NCBI GenBank assembly: GCA_944389415.1
Contig: CALXMF010000008.1
Location: forward strand, 1 to 64,000
Origin: an uncultured Spirochaetota bacterium
Lineage (GTDB): Bacteria > Spirochaetota > Spirochaetia > Treponematales > Treponemataceae
Length of the DNA: 64,000 bases
Direction of reading: 5' to 3'
This document shows, piece by piece, positions 62,215 to 64,000 of this stretch. Below the pieces are notes generated by a model. That model made no database searches. It was given only the letters and a program-made list of their open reading frames with translations, and was not told the origin of the DNA. Numbering within the stretch: the stretch's first letter is position 1; every line of letters begins with the position of its first letter. A program made the translations under genes and the position numbers.

Positions 62215-63330
62215 ATGCAGAAAGTATATTATTATTTAGTTCTTATCGGTATCATGTGTATTGTTTTAGTCTCCTGTTCCCGTATAGGAAATCAGGCTTC
62301 GTTTAAAACGCAACAGACACGTGTGATAACTGACAGTTATGGCAGGACAATTAAAATACCGACTACTGTTAAGAGAATTGTTCCTCTTGGTAATGCTCCG
62401 CGAATGCTGACATATCTTGGACTTGCTGATTGTGTCGTTGGTATTCCTCAGTGTGAACATACTGATAATCCGCTTATGGCGTATGCTTATGTAAATAGAG
62501 AGTTATGGAAAGGCTTACCCAATGTGGGAAATGATTCACTGGGGGCGGGCGAGTGGTATGCGGAAGCGATTGTTTCCTGTATGCCTGATGTGGTTATCTG
62601 TACATACAGCGCATCAATTGCGGATGAAATCCAGTCACAGACTGGTATTCCTGTTATTGCTGTACATTCACCGCCGCTTTTCAGCAAAGAATATTTACAG
62701 TCTTTGAGAATTATTGCTGATGTATGCGGTGTACAGTCCCGTGCTGAAGAACTTGCTGCATATCTTGATTTTTGTATTTCAGATCTTCGAAACCGCGCAG
62801 AGAAAGCTGCATCTATATCTTCTGTAAGTCCAAGTGTGCTTGCTGCCGGTGCTACATTTAAAGGTGCACATGGCATAGATGGTATATACGCAAATTATCC
62901 TGTTTTTGAGATACTCAACGCAAATGATGTTGCAAATGGTATTACCGATAAAGTGGGAGGTTTCCTTGTAGATCGAGAGCAGATTCTTGTCTGGAATCCG
63001 CAAATCATATTTGTTGATGCTGGCAGCATAGACATTATTAGAGCAGAATACGCACAGAATCCAGCTTTTTTTAATCAGTTGCAGGCTATTCGGAATGGAA
63101 ATTTGTATCAGTGGCCAAATTCGACATGGCATTCCTCAAATGTTGAAATACCATTGGCGAGTGCATATGAGGTTGGAGCTCTTTTGTATCCGGATATGTT
63201 TGCTGATATTGATATTAATGATAAAATATCTGAGATTTTTGATACATTCCTTTCAGAACCGGACTTCTGGTCTGTCCTGAAAAATGCAGGATATGATTTT
63301 AAAAAAATAACGCTGGAGTATCAGAAATGA
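62215..63330 (+). CDS. FecB/BtuF-type ABC substrate-binding lipoprotein
   Basis: A 371-residue lipoprotein: lipobox VLVSC with Cys21. TRVITDSYGRTIKIPTTVKR is the entry to a class III metal-chelate/cobalamin-binding fold, followed by MPDVVICTYSASIADEIQSQ and GIPVIAVHSPPLF. Ligands of such proteins are iron-siderophores, heme, cobalamin or molybdate; none can be chosen from sequence. It is followed directly by a FecCD permease gene. Ribosome site AAGG eight bases before the ATG. Confidence 0.88.
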   Translation: MQKVYYYLVLIGIMCIVLVSCSRIGNQASFKTQQTRVITDSYGRTIKIPTTVKRIVPLGNAPRMLTYLGLADCVVGIPQCEHTDNPLMAYAYVNRELWKGLPNVGNDSLGAGEWYAEAIVSCMPDVVICTYSASIADEIQSQTGIPVIAVHSPPLFSKEYLQSLRIIADVCGVQSRAEELAAYLDFCISDLRNRAEKAASISSVSPSVLAAGATFKGAHGIDGIYANYPVFEILNANDVANGITDKVGGFLVDREQILVWNPQIIFVDAGSIDIIRAEYAQNPAFFNQLQAIRNGNLYQWPNSTWHSSNVEIPLASAYEVGALLYPDMFADIDINDKISEIFDTFLSEPDFWSVLKNAGYDFKKITLEYQK

Positions 63331-64000
63331 CAGATAGAGGTCTGCTTTTTCTGCAGGAGTACCGCCGTTTTATGCGGCGAAAACGTATTATACTTGCTGT
63401 TACGGTGCTGGCTTCTTTATTGATTGCATTATATTCAGCTGGAATTGGTACTGTTATAATCCCCTTTCCAGAGATAATCCAGACGATCATCGGGTACGGG
63501 GAAGAAAGAACTCGCGTGGTAATCATGGGGATTCGTCTTCCGCGAGTAGTGACAGGTGTACTTGCAGGAGGAATACTGGCTATTTCAGGAGCTGTAATGC
63601 AGTGTGTTTTACGGAACAGACTTGCTTCATCTTCAACACTGGGTGTGTCACAAGGTGCCGCATTCGGGGCAGCTGTTGGAATTATCTGCTTTTCCGGTGG
63701 TACTATTAATTCATCAGCGGCATCTGCCGCTGTTACGCTTCATAATCCGTATATTGTAACGATATGTGCGTTTGTTGGAGGTTCTCTGTCTACGGCAGTA
63801 GTACTTGCGGTATCTTTGATGAGAAAAAATATAGGACCAAATACACTTATACTCGCAGGCGTAGCGCTTAGTTCTCTTTTTTCAGGTGGCAGTACTTTGT
63901 TACAGTATTTTGCTGATGAAACAAAAATAGGTGCTATTGTGTTCTGGACATTTGGCAGTCTCAGCGGTGCTGGATGGAGTGAAGCAACTGTGCTGTTAAT
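63327..64000 (+). CDS. FecCD-type ABC permease (partial, cut by window end)
   Basis: The first 224 codons of a BtuC/FecCD-family permease. Its ATG overlaps the stop of the binding protein (ATGA) with GGAG upstream. MGIRLPRVVTGVLAGGILAI, GAVMQCVLRNRLASSSTLGV, and VFWTFGSLSGAGW are typical. The missing 3' end and an ATPase gene are expected beyond the window. Confidence 0.93.
   Translation, partial: MTDRGLLFLQEYRRFMRRKRIILAVTVLASLLIALYSAGIGTVIIPFPEIIQTIIGYGEERTRVVIMGIRLPRVVTGVLAGGILAISGAVMQCVLRNRLASSSTLGVSQGAAFGAAVGIICFSGGTINSSAASAAVTLHNPYIVTICAFVGGSLSTAVVLAVSLMRKNIGPNTLILAGVALSSLFSGGSTLLQYFADETKIGAIVFWTFGSLSGAGWSEATVLL

Overview
The window reads as a chromosomal segment of a spirochaete, most likely a Treponema that is not T. 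pallidum. Support for this is the gene order rpsF-ssb-rpsR-rplI-dnaB, the block rpsB-tsf-frr-uppS-cdsA-dxr-rseP, many exported or lipidated proteins of unknown function, a NADase-type glycan-binding module, and AT-leaning bacterial codon use. The assignment rests on gene content and order recognised by eye, not on a search.

Layout. 1-5.5 kb is an accessory envelope region: a GT-C-like membrane protein with an acyltransferase (minus strand), then two exported proteins whose promoter, ribosome site and signal peptide are one perfect 165-bp direct repeat spaced exactly 1200 bp apart, then a VanW-family protein. 5.5-8.8 kb is the rpsF-dnaB replication/ribosome operon. 8.8-17.9 kb (minus) holds a beta-propeller protein and the isoprenoid/phospholipid/translation block. 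18-22 kb has tRNA-Arg, a HEAT-repeat exported protein, a lipoprotein with an eight-residue tandem repeat, and rnc, acpP, rpmF and coaD. 22-26.5 kb has a membrane-bound LuxR-type regulator, tRNA-Val, a decayed patch (a 22-bp tandem array and the tail of a Card1/DUF1887-like nuclease), and trkA-trkH. 26.6-37.2 kb is a sugar locus: MATE pump, LacI regulator, a fucose/arabinose-isomerase-family enzyme with a DUF4867 partner, and, divergently, ChvE-MmsA-MmsB transporter genes plus an FGGY kinase. 37.2-38.4 kb is largely non-coding, with a broken small gene and a ~45-bp AT-rich tandem repeat. 38.4-43.3 kb is rplU-prp-rpmA-obg-nadD-yqeK-LCP-rsfS. 43.4-54.7 kb is a small acidic protein, ispE-spoVG-tRNA-Gln, rplY, tilS-ftsH, two envelope proteins (one a DegP-like lipoprotein) and lepA. 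54.7-64 kb has a Maf/DUF115-type protein, a PpiD/SurA-like chaperone, an SH3/Cys4 membrane protein with a WYL regulator, a Nudix hydrolase, a DUF3842 protein and the start of a FecBCD-type metal/cofactor uptake operon cut by the window end.

How parts work together. The sugar locus is the clearest system. Two near-identical operators (TGTGCTCGWGCACA), one inside a 36-bp perfect palindrome over the transporter promoter, lie in the divergent intergenic region and probably bind the LacI protein. Uptake, isomerisation and phosphorylation of a pentose or deoxy-sugar is the simplest reading. The most unusual structure is the duplicated promoter/signal-peptide cassette at 2.2-4.6 kb, with a mosaic gene between the copies. 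No complete CRISPR, phage, transposon or rRNA operon is visible.
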